Of a stretch of DNA of 64,000 bases, positions 26,662 to 35,353 are shown in pieces (positions within the stretch are counted from its first letter, which is position 1; every line of letters starts with the position of its first letter). Made by a program: the position numbers and the translations under genes. The notes beneath the pieces are model-generated. The model was not told where the DNA came from, searched no databases, and saw only the letters and a program-made list of their open reading frames with translations. Source of the stretch: a bacterium (GTDB lineage: Bacteria; Pseudomonadota; Gammaproteobacteria; Burkholderiales; Burkholderiaceae_C); assembly GCA_030824555.1 (NCBI GenBank), contig JAVBXK010000021.1:62001-126000 (forward strand). The letters run 5' to 3'.

Positions 26662-27360
26662 ATGACACAAGCCGTATCTCAGGTCATGACTGATGGCATG
26701 ACGCAAGCTGTTGGCCAGGCCGTCAGCCAGGCCGCCGCTCAGCTCGACATGCCCAGCCTGCTGGCCTTGGCCGGGGCGCTGGGTTGGGCCAGTGGTTTCA
26801 GGCTGTACGCCGTGGTGTTTTTGGTGGGTGGATCGGGCGCACTGGGGTGGTTGCCGCTGCCTGCCGGGCTTCAGGTGTTGCAGCACCCGGCCATGCTGGG
26901 CGCCAGCGGGTTGATGCTGGCGCTGGAGTTTTTTGCCGACAAGGTGCCCGGCATCGATTCGCTGTGGGACATCGTCAACAGCGTGTTGCGCGTACCGGCC
27001 GGTGCCGCGCTGGCTGCGGGGGTGTTCGGCGCAGACGGCGGCACCATGACCTGGGTGGCCGCCTTGTTGGGTGGCAGTCTGGCCGCCACCAGCCAGGCCG
27101 CCAAAACCACCACGCGTGCCGCCATCAACACGTCGCCGGAGCCGTTTTCCAACATCGCGGTCAGCTTTCTGGAAGATGGCCTGGTGGTGGCCATCGTGTG
27201 GTTGGCCACGCAGCACCCGGTGGCCTTCGGTGTGGTGCTGGTGGTCGCCGTGCTGGCCATGTGGGTGTTGATTGGGTTGTTGTTCCGCTTTTTGCGCGGC
27301 GCGGTGCGGCGGCTGGGTGCATTGTTGGGCGGGCCCTCGCGGGCCGCGCGAAACGCATGA
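26662..27360 (+). CDS. DUF4126-family membrane protein
   Basis: This 232-residue integral membrane protein matches the DUF4126 family, of unknown function. About five to six hydrophobic helices are visible between residues 30 and 215. Conserved-looking segments are ASGFRLYAVVF, ALEFFADKVPGIDSLWD and AINTSPEPFSN. The N-terminus (residues 1-30) is rich in Met, Gln and Ala and could include alternative starts at later ATGs (26689, 26698). It follows liuC by 38 bases and overlaps the next gene by four bases. Confidence 0.85.
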   Translation: MTQAVSQVMTDGMTQAVGQAVSQAAAQLDMPSLLALAGALGWASGFRLYAVVFLVGGSGALGWLPLPAGLQVLQHPAMLGASGLMLALEFFADKVPGIDSLWDIVNSVLRVPAGAALAAGVFGADGGTMTWVAALLGGSLAATSQAAKTTTRAAINTSPEPFSNIAVSFLEDGLVVAIVWLATQHPVAFGVVLVVAVLAMWVLIGLLFRFLRGAVRRLGALLGGPSRAARNA

Positions 27361-28583
27361 GCGCGCACATGGACTCAAGCCCGTTGCGCTGGCTGGCCCG
27401 TGCGCTGGTGGCCTGCCTGTGCGCAAGCGTGGCGTGCAACGCGGCCTGGGCACAAGCCCCCGCTGACGCGAAACCCGCCCCAGAGGTGTGGGCCAAAGAT
27501 ATGCGCGAAGAGGTGGTGCGCATCAACGTAACCGTGACGGACATGTTTGGCCGTCAGGAAACCCGGCCCATGCCCATCACCGTCTTCCGCCCGGCAGGCG
27601 AGGGGCGGCACCCCTTGGTGGTGTTCAACCACGGCCGCGCGGTGGACAGCAAGCGTGCGGCACAGGGGCGTGCGCGGGCCGAGCACACCGCGCGCTACCT
27701 GGTGGGCAAAGGCTTCGTCGTCATGGTGCCCACGCGGGTGGGCTACTGGGAAACCTATGGCGACTTTGACCCCGAGCAAAGCGGCCCGTGCAACGCCAAA
27801 CGCTTTGGGCCCATGTCGGACGCCGCAGCCGAACAGGTGCTGGCCACCGTTCGGCATGCCGCCACCTTGCCCTATGTGGATACCTCGCGCTGGCTGGTGG
27901 CCGGTGTGTCTGTGGGCGGCTTGACCAGCCTGGCCACGGTGGCACGCCAACCGGCGGGTTTGGTGGGGGCCATCAACTTTTCAGGCGGCAGCGGTGGCAA
28001 CCCCGATACCAGCCCTGGTAAGCCTTGCAGCGCCAAAGCTTTGGGGCAGTACTGGGGTGGCCTCGCCAAGACTGGTGCCATGCCCATGTTGTGGCTGTAC
28101 TGGCAAAACGACCTGTATTGGGGTGAAAGCATCCCGCGCCAGTGGCACCAAGCTTGGCAGGCCGGTGGCGGGCAGGCCGAGTTTCACAGCTTGGCCCCCA
28201 TCGAAGGCGATGGGCATTTCGGCCAAGACCGCGACATGGACCACTGGTTGCCGCTGGCCGATGCCTTTCTGAACCGCCTGGGGTTCACGCAGCCTGCCAT
28301 CGTCAGCCGAGCAGCCCCCACCCGTTTTGCGCATGTGGACGATGTGGAGGCCGTGCCCATCAGCCCCCGCAGCCGTGCGACGGGGTACGAAAAGTTCCTG
28401 GCTGCCAAGCTACCACGGGCCTTCGCCGTGGGCGAAAAAGGTGCCTGGGGTTATGCCATCGGTGATTACGTGACCGGCAAGGCGCTGGGTTTCTGCCAGC
28501 GCAGCGGCCAGCATTGCACGCTGTACGCCGTGGATGACGACGTGGTCTGGCCCGGCAAGCGGCAGGGCCAACCACGGGAATGA
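27357..28583 (+). CDS. Exported alpha/beta-hydrolase (dienelactone hydrolase-like)
   Basis: This 408-residue secreted hydrolase has a probable signal peptide (residues 1-33, cleavage after AWAQA). The nucleophile elbow is AGVSVGG (near residue 184), and a candidate His lies in EGDGHFGQD (near residue 284). An extra C-terminal domain of about 100 residues contains a Cys pair in FCQRSGQHC. The substrate is unknown. It overlaps the DUF4126 gene by four bases and sits within the liu operon, although a periplasmic hydrolase has no known role in that pathway. ATG 27357 is used. Confidence 0.85.
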   Translation: MSAHMDSSPLRWLARALVACLCASVACNAAWAQAPADAKPAPEVWAKDMREEVVRINVTVTDMFGRQETRPMPITVFRPAGEGRHPLVVFNHGRAVDSKRAAQGRARAEHTARYLVGKGFVVMVPTRVGYWETYGDFDPEQSGPCNAKRFGPMSDAAAEQVLATVRHAATLPYVDTSRWLVAGVSVGGLTSLATVARQPAGLVGAINFSGGSGGNPDTSPGKPCSAKALGQYWGGLAKTGAMPMLWLYWQNDLYWGESIPRQWHQAWQAGGGQAEFHSLAPIEGDGHFGQDRDMDHWLPLADAFLNRLGFTQPAIVSRAAPTRFAHVDDVEAVPISPRSRATGYEKFLAAKLPRAFAVGEKGAWGYAIGDYVTGKALGFCQRSGQHCTLYAVDDDVVWPGKRQGQPRE

Positions 28584-28668
28584 AGCTGCGCATCCCCTTC
28601 AGATTCGATCCGGCGGCTGCCCCTGAGAGCCGCACACACATACCAACCTGACCACCTGAGAGAGACAC

Positions 28669-30720
28669 ATGTTCAACAAAATCCTCATCGCCAACCGTGG
28701 CGAAATCGCATGCCGCGTGGCAGCCACCGCCCGCCGCATGGGTGTCAAGACCGTGGCGGTGTATTCCGATGCCGACGCCCACGCCAAGCACGTGACCGCC
28801 TGCGACGAAGCCGTGCACATCGGTGGCAGCGCGCCCAAAGACAGCTACCTGCGCTGGGAAGCCATCCTGGCGGCCGCCAAGGCCACCGGTGCACAGGCCG
28901 TGCACCCCGGTTATGGCTTTTTGAGCGAAAACGAAGACTTTGCCAAAGCCTGCGCCGCGGCCGGTGTAGCGTTCATCGGCCCGCCCGCCAGCGCCATCCT
29001 GGCCATGGGGTTGAAGGCCGAGAGCAAGCGCCTGATGGAAACGGCCGGTGTGCCCCTGGTGCCCGGCTACCACGGTGCTGACCAGAACCCCGCCCTGCTG
29101 CAGCGTGAGGCCGACCGCATCGGTTACCCCGTGCTCATCAAAGCCAGCGCGGGCGGTGGTGGCAAGGGCATGCGCATCGTTGAAAAAAGCGAAGACTTTG
29201 CGGCAGCCCTGGCCAGCTGCCAGCGCGAAGCCATCAACAGCTTCGGCCAGGACGCCGTGCTGATCGAAAAGTACGTGCAGCGCCCCCGGCACATCGAAAT
29301 CCAAGTGTTTGCCGACACGCATGGCAACTGCGTGTACCTGTTCGAGCGTGATTGCTCGGTGCAGCGCCGCCACCAGAAGGTGCTGGAAGAGGCCCCCGCC
29401 CCCGGCATGACGCCCGAGTTGCGCAAGGCGATGGGCGAAGTGGCCGTGGCCGCTGCCCGTGCCGTGAACTACGTGGGTGCGGGCACAGTGGAGTTCATCG
29501 TCGAGCAGCCCCAAGGCTACGACCACCCCGAGGCCATGACTTTCTACTTCATGGAAATGAACACCCGCCTGCAGGTAGAGCACCCGGTGACCGAAGCCAT
29601 CACCGGCCTCGACCTGGTGGAGTGGCAACTGCGCGTGGCCAGCGGCCAGCTGTTGCCCCTGAAACAAGAGCAACTGGTGCTTACGGGGCATGCGATAGAG
29701 GCCCGAATTTGTGCCGAAAACCCTGAAAAGAACTTCCTGCCTGCCACCGGCACCCTGCAGGTGTACCGCAAGCCCGCGCACACCGCGTTCGAGCTGGCCA
29801 CGCCCGCCAAAGGTACTGGCTGCGTGCGGTTTGACGACGGCGTGCGCGAGGGCGACACCATCAGCCCCTATTACGACTCGATGGTGGCCAAGCTCATCGT
29901 GCACGGCGACACGCGCGAGCAGGCGCTGGCCCGGCTGGACGCGGCGCTGGCCAAAACGCATATCGTCGGCTTGACCACCAACGTGCAGTTTTTGCGCCAC
30001 GTGGCCCGCAGCGAATCGTTTGCCCAAGGTCGGCTGGACACCGCGCTCATCCAGCGCGAGGCCGCCGTGCTGTTCAAGCAGCACCCCGTCGGACTGGCGC
30101 TGGCAGCGGCAGCCGACGTGGCGCAAACCCTGCTGGATGAGCGTGCAGCCGAAACCAATGACCCCTTCAGCAAAACCGACGGCTGGCGCAGCCACGCCGA
30201 GTTCGGCCGCCGCTTTGCATTCGAGTTCGACGGCGCGCACGTGCCCGCCTGCCTCACCTACGGCCACGGCGGCACGCTGAGCCTGGCGGTGGGCGAGGGC
30301 GTAGGTGCCACCTCAGGCGTGCTCACGTTCGAGGCCACGCCCACCGTGTCCGGCCCCGGCATCACGCTGACCTATGCCGGGCAGCGTGCGGTGGTCAACG
30401 TGTACCGCAAAGGCGAGGTGGCGCATGTTCACACTGAAGCGGGCGCTGCACAAATCATTGCGGTCGACTTGCTGGCCCATGCGGGCGACGGCGTGGCCGA
30501 AGGCGGCCGCCTGACCGCGCCCATGCCGGGCAAGGTGGTGTCGTTTGCTGTCAAGGCGGGCGACGTGGTCAAAAAAGGCCAGCCACTGGCCGTGATGGAA
30601 GCCATGAAAATGGAGCACACCATTGCCGCGCCCATCGACGGCACCGTGGCCGAACTGTTGTTCGCCCCTGGCGACCAAGTGACCGAAGGGTCTGAACTGT
30701 TGAAGCTGACCACCGCGTGA
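28669..30720 (+). CDS. liuD: Methylcrotonyl-CoA carboxylase biotin-carrying (alpha) subunit
   Basis: This subunit carboxylates biotin using ATP and bicarbonate and hands the carboxyl group to LiuB. The 683-residue protein has a biotin carboxylase domain (1-450) with ASAGGGGKGMRIV as the ATP lid and EMNTRLQVEHPVTE as a catalytic block. A linking domain follows, then a C-terminal biotinyl domain with the biotinylated Lys647 in EAMKMEH. ATG 28669 follows a purine-rich GAGAGAG ribosome site. It lies 85 bases after the hydrolase gene and may have its own promoter. Confidence 0.95.
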   Translation: MFNKILIANRGEIACRVAATARRMGVKTVAVYSDADAHAKHVTACDEAVHIGGSAPKDSYLRWEAILAAAKATGAQAVHPGYGFLSENEDFAKACAAAGVAFIGPPASAILAMGLKAESKRLMETAGVPLVPGYHGADQNPALLQREADRIGYPVLIKASAGGGGKGMRIVEKSEDFAAALASCQREAINSFGQDAVLIEKYVQRPRHIEIQVFADTHGNCVYLFERDCSVQRRHQKVLEEAPAPGMTPELRKAMGEVAVAAARAVNYVGAGTVEFIVEQPQGYDHPEAMTFYFMEMNTRLQVEHPVTEAITGLDLVEWQLRVASGQLLPLKQEQLVLTGHAIEARICAENPEKNFLPATGTLQVYRKPAHTAFELATPAKGTGCVRFDDGVREGDTISPYYDSMVAKLIVHGDTREQALARLDAALAKTHIVGLTTNVQFLRHVARSESFAQGRLDTALIQREAAVLFKQHPVGLALAAAADVAQTLLDERAAETNDPFSKTDGWRSHAEFGRRFAFEFDGAHVPACLTYGHGGTLSLAVGEGVGATSGVLTFEATPTVSGPGITLTYAGQRAVVNVYRKGEVAHVHTEAGAAQIIAVDLLAHAGDGVAEGGRLTAPMPGKVVSFAVKAGDVVKKGQPLAVMEAMKMEHTIAAPIDGTVAELLFAPGDQVTEGSELLKLTTA

Positions 30721-30805
30721 GCGCACGCGGGCTCCTCGCGCTGAGCCCCCGCCGAGGCCGGTGAGAAAATTTGGGGCATGGCGCGGTGTACGCGCGTGAG
30801 CATGG

Positions 30806-30876
30806 AGCACTGAAAAATACAAGTTTTTCAGTGATCTACCGCTTTATTGGTATGGATAGTTCGCTACTTAAACGGG
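30806..30876. repeat. Hairpin plus dispersed repeat copy after liuD
   Basis: A perfect 10-base stem CACTGAAAAA (30808-30817) with TTTTTCAGTG (30824-30833) is followed by a minus-strand copy of the repeat family (GTAGCGAAC, then ATAAAGCGGTAGATCACTG). It ends just before the next gene's ribosome site and may terminate or attenuate liuD transcription. Confidence 0.6.
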
Positions 30877-30885
30877 AATATGGGC

Positions 30886-31827
30886 ATGCGCATCACTTTT
30901 TGCTGCACCGGCACCGCGCCCGAACCCTGGCTGCTGGGGTTGCGCGCGGCCCTGCCCGAGGCCGAGGTGACCCTGTGGGCACCTGGTGCACCGCCTGCTG
31001 ACCACGCGGTGGTGTGGGCACCACCACAGCAGTTCATTGACGAACAGCCGGGGCTGAAAGCGCTGTTCAACATCGGTGCCGGGGTCGATGCCCTGTTGCG
31101 CCTGCGCCTGCCACCGGGCATGCACGTGGTGCGGCTGGACGACGCGGGCATGTCGGTGCAAATGGCCGAATACGTCTGCCAGGCTGTCATCCGCCATTTC
31201 CGCGAATTTGACCTGGCCGAGGCCGACATGGTTGCGGGCAAATGGGCTTTCCGCAAGCCTCGCCTCCGTGCCGACTTTGCTGTGGGCATCATGGGCCTGG
31301 GTGTGTTGGGCAGCCGTGTGGCGCAGGCTTTGCAAGCGTTCGAGTTCCCGGTCAATGGCTGGAGCCGCTCGGCCAAACCGGCCGCCGGCGCACTGGCGCA
31401 AGTGCGCTGCTTTGCAGGCGACGCACAGCTGCCCGATTTCCTGGCGGCCAGCCGCGTGCTGGTCAACCTGCTGCCACTGACGGTGCAGACCGAAAACATC
31501 CTGAACCACGCCACCCTGTCACAACTGCAGCCCGGCGGCTACGTCATCAACGTGGCGCGCGGCGCACACCTGGTGGACGCCGATTTGCTGGCGCTGCTGG
31601 ACAGCGGCCACCTGGCCGGTGCCACGCTGGACGTGTTCCGCACCGAGCCGTTGCCTGCGGGGCACCCGTTCTGGCACCACCCCAAGCTCACCCTCACGCC
31701 CCACACATCGGCACGCACGTTGCGCGACGACAGCGTGGCCCAGATTGCCCGCAAAATCAGGGCATTGGCGGCGGGGCAGCCCATTGGCAACATGCCGGGT
31801 GTGGTGGACACGTCGCTGGGGTATTGA
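30886..31827 (+). CDS. ghrA: Glyoxylate/hydroxypyruvate reductase A-like dehydrogenase
   Basis: This 313-residue NAD(P)H-dependent 2-hydroxyacid dehydrogenase is of the GhrA type and probably reduces glyoxylate to glycolate or hydroxypyruvate to glycerate. The Rossmann motif is GLGVLGSRVA (near residue 145). The substrate Arg is in NVARGAHLVD and the catalytic His in PHTSARTL. ATG 30886 is preferred because GGGA lies at a good distance; ATG 30880 is also in frame. Placement between liuD and liuE splits the pathway genes. It could relate to glyoxylate made when AceK opens the shunt, but that is inference. Confidence 0.88.
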   Translation: MRITFCCTGTAPEPWLLGLRAALPEAEVTLWAPGAPPADHAVVWAPPQQFIDEQPGLKALFNIGAGVDALLRLRLPPGMHVVRLDDAGMSVQMAEYVCQAVIRHFREFDLAEADMVAGKWAFRKPRLRADFAVGIMGLGVLGSRVAQALQAFEFPVNGWSRSAKPAAGALAQVRCFAGDAQLPDFLAASRVLVNLLPLTVQTENILNHATLSQLQPGGYVINVARGAHLVDADLLALLDSGHLAGATLDVFRTEPLPAGHPFWHHPKLTLTPHTSARTLRDDSVAQIARKIRALAAGQPIGNMPGVVDTSLGY

Positions 31828-31936
31828 CGGGGCTTCGTGCCGAAACCTGTTACCAGCCCGTTAACCCGCGCCTTGACCTTCCATTTACAGGCTGCAGGCT
31901 TTAACCCTGCGGCGCAACTTTGAATCACACACCACC

Positions 31937-32857
31937 ATGAGCCTGAACAACCTGCCTGCCCGCGTCAAACTGGTCGACGTGGGCCCCCGCGATGGCCTGC
32001 AGAACGAAAAACAGATGGTGCCCGCCGCCGTCAAGATCGGCCTCATCGACCGGCTGCAACAGGCCGGTGTGCGTCACCTGGAGGCCACCAGCTTTGTGTC
32101 GCCCAAATGGGTGCCGCAGATGGGCGATGCGGTCGAGGTCATGGCCGGCTTGCCGCGCCGTGCCGACGTGGTGTATTCGGTGCTGACCCCCAACATGAAG
32201 GGCTTTGAAGGCGCGCTGGCCGCCGGGGCCAACGAGGTGGTGGTGTTCGGTGCGGCCAGCCAGGCCTTCAGCCAGAAAAACATCAACTGCTCCATCGAAG
32301 AGTCCATCGAACGATTTGCTCCTGTTGTGGTAGCTGCTCACGCAAATGGAATGAGCGTGAGAGGCGCAATTTCCTGTGCGATGGGCTGCCCATACGAGGG
32401 CGATGTGGTGCCTGAGCGTGTCGAACTGGTGGCGCGCCTCATGAAAGCCATTGGCGTGGACCACGTGGGCGTGGCCGACACCATTGGCGTGGGCACGCCG
32501 CGCAAGGTGCAGGCCGCCATGGCCGCCGCGCTGCGCCATTACGACGTGGCCGACATCAGCGGCCATTTCCACGACACCTACGGCCAAGCCTTGGCCAACA
32601 CCCTGGCCGCGCTGGAGATGGGCGTGGCGCAGTACGACACCTCCATTGCCGGGCTCGGCGGTTGTCCCTATGCCAAAGGTGCCACCGGCAACGTGGCCAC
32701 CGAAGACGTTGTCTACATGCTGCACGGCATGGGCATCGACACCGGGCTGGACCTGGACAAACTGGTTGACGCGTCGCAATTCATCAGCGACCACCTGGGC
32801 CGCAAACCCAATTCCCGCGTGTCGGTGGCGTTTCTCAACAAACGGATGGTGGCTTGA
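31937..32857 (+). CDS. liuE: Hydroxymethylglutaryl-CoA lyase
   Basis: This enzyme cleaves HMG-CoA to acetoacetate and acetyl-CoA, the last step of the leucine pathway. The 306-residue protein has the substrate motif VGPRDGLQNE (residues 14-23), the metal-binding HFHDTYG, and the signature GLGGCPYAKGATGN with the catalytic Cys near residue 240. Codons for about residues 131-146 carry a copy of the dispersed repeat yet still encode the family-typical VRGAISCAMGCPYEG. The stop overlaps the rsmB start (TTGA). Confidence 0.95.
   Translation: MSLNNLPARVKLVDVGPRDGLQNEKQMVPAAVKIGLIDRLQQAGVRHLEATSFVSPKWVPQMGDAVEVMAGLPRRADVVYSVLTPNMKGFEGALAAGANEVVVFGAASQAFSQKNINCSIEESIERFAPVVVAAHANGMSVRGAISCAMGCPYEGDVVPERVELVARLMKAIGVDHVGVADTIGVGTPRKVQAAMAAALRHYDVADISGHFHDTYGQALANTLAALEMGVAQYDTSIAGLGGCPYAKGATGNVATEDVVYMLHGMGIDTGLDLDKLVDASQFISDHLGRKPNSRVSVAFLNKRMVA
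32329..32373. repeat. Dispersed hairpin repeat copy inside liuE
   Basis: GGTAGCTGCTCACGC, an A+T-rich loop, then GAGCGTGAGAGGC forms a 7-base perfect stem (32337-32343 with 32355-32361). It has the family layout TAGCTGCT, stem, GAGGC, and is read in frame. Confidence 0.6.
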
Positions 32858-34623
32858 CCCGCCGCCCTTTGCCGCAGGGTGCGCAGGCCGTCGGGCTGAA
32901 AGGTGGATCGAAGGTCAGCCCCCAAATTGCGCAAAAAGCCACCGACCTGTTTGCCCATTCAAGGGCGGTCACATCGGCTGACGGGCGCATCAGCCTGGCC
33001 CAGCAACTGGTGCACGTGACCAAGTGTGTGCAGGCCGTGCAGGCCGGGCGCTCGCTGGCCGATGCCTTGCCTGCGGTGCCCGGCCCGCTGCGGCCCGGCG
33101 TGCAGGCGCTGACGTTCCATGCCTTGCGCCACCTGGGCACCACCATGGCGCTGGTGGGGCTGTTGGTGGAGCGGCCACCGGCCGCTGCCACGCGGGCGTT
33201 GCTGGGTGCGTCGCTGGCGTTGCTGTTGCCGCAAGGTGCCGTGGCTGACGCGGACGGGCCAGCGGTGGCTACCGATGACCACATGGGCAGCACTGCATCG
33301 GATTCGCAGGCGGCCCATGCCTCGGTGGACAAGCCTTCCACAGAGCCGACCGCCTCCTCCGTGCCCCACTACGACGCTTTCACGGTGGTGGACCAAGCGG
33401 TCAACGCCGCGCACAGCGTGCGCAACCTGGCCTCGCAGGCAGGCCTGGTGAACGCCTGTTTGCGCCGCTTCCTGCGAGAGTCCAATGCCTTGCTAGCCCA
33501 AGTCAATGCCGACTGGGAAGCCCGCTGGAACCACCCCGCATGGTGGGTCAAGCGCGTGCGGCGTGACCACCCTCAGCAGTGGCAAAACGTGCTGGTGGCC
33601 AGTAACCAGCCCGCCCCACTCACCTTGCGCGTGAACGAAACGCATGTGTCCCGGGCCGATTACCTGATGCAGCTGCAGGAAGCAGGCTGGTCGGGTGCCG
33701 TGGCCGATCTGGCGTGGCGCGCTGACAACCAGCCATCCGCCGTGCCTGAAGCAGGCAGCGCCGACGCGAAATCTGACACGGTGGCTGGGGATGCCGGGGT
33801 GACGCTGGTGCGCACACCCACAGCCCGAACAGGGGCCGTAGACACTTTGCCGGGGTTTGCCGAGGGCTGGTTTTCTGTGCAGGACGCTGCGGCCCAGGTG
33901 GCATCCCCATTGCTGCTGAACGGGTTGTCTGCACAGCGCCACGGTAGTGGTGCAGGCCCAGACACAGCATTGGCGTCGCCAGATCAGCCGCAGGGTCGCC
34001 GCCTGCGCGTGCTGGACGCGTGCGCAGCCCCCGGCGGTAAAACCGCGCACCTGCTGGAGGTGGCGCACCGGCTGGGCATCAGCCTGTCGCTGCAGGCACT
34101 GGAAGTCGATGCCCAGCGCAGTCTGCGCATCACCGAAAACCTGCAACGCCTGCGCTTGCCCGCACAGCCGTCAGGCGCAGGCGAGCCAGCCAGCGAGGTG
34201 GCCGTGGTGGTGGCCAACGCGGCAGAGGTGCCGAGCTGGTGGGACGGCCAAGCGTTCGACGCCATCTTGCTCGACGCGCCGTGCACGGCATCCGGCATCG
34301 GCCGCCGCCACCCCGATGTGCGCTGGTTGCGCCGCGAAACCGATGTGGCCGCACTGGTGACCACGCAGCGGGGTCTGCTGGATGCCCTGTGGCCGCTGCT
34401 CGCACCCGGCGGGCGCATGGTGTATTGCACCTGTTCGGTGTTCAAGGCCGAGGGGCAGGGCCAAATCGATTCGTTTCTGATGCGCCACACCGATGTGTCC
34501 GTTGGCCCCTCACCGGGGCATTTGTTGCCTGGTGCCGCCACGCCAGGGGGTGACATGGCCGACAATGCCGCGCGTGAACACGATGGTTTTTTCTACGCGC
34601 GGCTGGACAAAGTCGCACCCTGA
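32854..34623 (+). CDS. rsmB: 16S rRNA (cytosine-967-C5)-methyltransferase
   Basis: This enzyme methylates C967 of 16S rRNA with S-adenosylmethionine. The 589-residue protein is longer than the roughly 430 of the E. coli enzyme. It has an N-terminal NusB-like domain (20-215) and a C-terminal Rossmann methyltransferase domain. The SAM motif is LDACAAPGGKTAHL (near residue 388), the first Cys is in DAPCTASG, and the catalytic Cys is in VYCTCSVF. Low-complexity insertions at about 130-170 and 290-330 account for the extra length. The start is TTG 32854, overlapping the liuE stop; a later start cannot be excluded. Confidence 0.93.
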   Translation: MTRRPLPQGAQAVGLKGGSKVSPQIAQKATDLFAHSRAVTSADGRISLAQQLVHVTKCVQAVQAGRSLADALPAVPGPLRPGVQALTFHALRHLGTTMALVGLLVERPPAAATRALLGASLALLLPQGAVADADGPAVATDDHMGSTASDSQAAHASVDKPSTEPTASSVPHYDAFTVVDQAVNAAHSVRNLASQAGLVNACLRRFLRESNALLAQVNADWEARWNHPAWWVKRVRRDHPQQWQNVLVASNQPAPLTLRVNETHVSRADYLMQLQEAGWSGAVADLAWRADNQPSAVPEAGSADAKSDTVAGDAGVTLVRTPTARTGAVDTLPGFAEGWFSVQDAAAQVASPLLLNGLSAQRHGSGAGPDTALASPDQPQGRRLRVLDACAAPGGKTAHLLEVAHRLGISLSLQALEVDAQRSLRITENLQRLRLPAQPSGAGEPASEVAVVVANAAEVPSWWDGQAFDAILLDAPCTASGIGRRHPDVRWLRRETDVAALVTTQRGLLDALWPLLAPGGRMVYCTCSVFKAEGQGQIDSFLMRHTDVSVGPSPGHLLPGAATPGGDMADNAAREHDGFFYARLDKVAP

Positions 34624-35353
34624 CGGCGCAACGGCGCTGTCAGGCAAACATGACGGTGCCCCTCCAAGCCCAGGCAGGCGTTGGCTGGTGCGGCACGTGT
34701 GGGCGCTGTGCTGGCTGGCGCTGGTTTGCTGGGCCCCTGCCCGTGCAGCCGACCTGCAGCAACTGAGCCTGTCACGCCAGACGGAAGGCGTGTTCCTGTC
34801 GGCCACGGTGAACATGGTGCTGGCCCCGTCGATGGAAGATGCCCTGTCACGCGCGGTGCCACTTTATTTTGTGGTGCAAGCCGATGTGCTGCGCGAGCGT
34901 TGGTATTGGTCAGACAAGCGCGTGGCCAGTGCCAGCCGCACGTACCGGCTGGCCTACCAACCGCTGACGCGACACTGGCGCGTCAGCGTCGCGCCGGGCA
35001 GTGGTCCAGGTGGGGCGCTTCAATACTCATTGCATCAAAACCATGACAGTCTTGCGGAAGCACTGTTTTCTATCACTAAATTGTCAGGTTGGCTGGTGGC
35101 CGAGGCCGGGCGCGTTGACAGCGAATCCGACCTGGTGCTCGACTTTCGCTTCAGGCTCGATCTGGCGCTGTTGCCACGGCCTTTCCAGTTGGGCATGAAT
35201 GCCCAGAACGAATGGAACCTGGACGTGCGTCGGCGCGTTGCCGTGCCCGAACTGTCGGCAGTCGAGCCAGCACCAGCCGACGCATCCGGTGACACGAAGC
35301 CCGAAGCGGGCCCATCAGTTCCTTCGCCCGGCACGGCGGGCAAAGCCCCATGA
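34583..35353 (+). CDS. DUF4390-family exported protein
   Basis: This protein matches the DUF4390 family that typically sits between rsmB and ntrY in betaproteobacteria; its function is unknown. After a hydrophobic export segment (VRHVWALCWLALVCWAPARA) comes a soluble domain with VFLSATVNMVL and SRTYRLAYQPLTRHWRVS. The start is uncertain: ATG 34583 overlaps rsmB by 41 bases and gives an unusually long stretch before the signal segment. Codons for about residues 147-166 hold a dispersed repeat copy. It overlaps ntrY by four bases. Confidence 0.75.
   Translation: MVFSTRGWTKSHPDGATALSGKHDGAPPSPGRRWLVRHVWALCWLALVCWAPARAADLQQLSLSRQTEGVFLSATVNMVLAPSMEDALSRAVPLYFVVQADVLRERWYWSDKRVASASRTYRLAYQPLTRHWRVSVAPGSGPGGALQYSLHQNHDSLAEALFSITKLSGWLVAEAGRVDSESDLVLDFRFRLDLALLPRPFQLGMNAQNEWNLDVRRRVAVPELSAVEPAPADASGDTKPEAGPSVPSPGTAGKAP
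35021..35082. repeat. Dispersed hairpin repeat copy inside the DUF4390 gene
   Basis: On the minus strand this reads GTGATAGAAAACAGTGCTTC, CGCAAGACTG, then TTTTGATG. This follows the family order TGATAGC, GCTT, AAGC, TTTTGATG. The stretch is A+T-rich against its surroundings and is translated in frame. Confidence 0.5.

Noticed and set aside
29680-29715. GCGATAGAGGCC in liuD as another repeat copy
   Set aside because: It encodes the conserved AIEARI segment of biotin carboxylases and lacks the stem and tail, so the match is probably chance.
28360-30267. 635-codon open frame on the minus strand opposite liuD
   Set aside because: Same antisense artefact; LiuD on the plus strand is unmistakable, and the frame lacks any motif or ribosome site.
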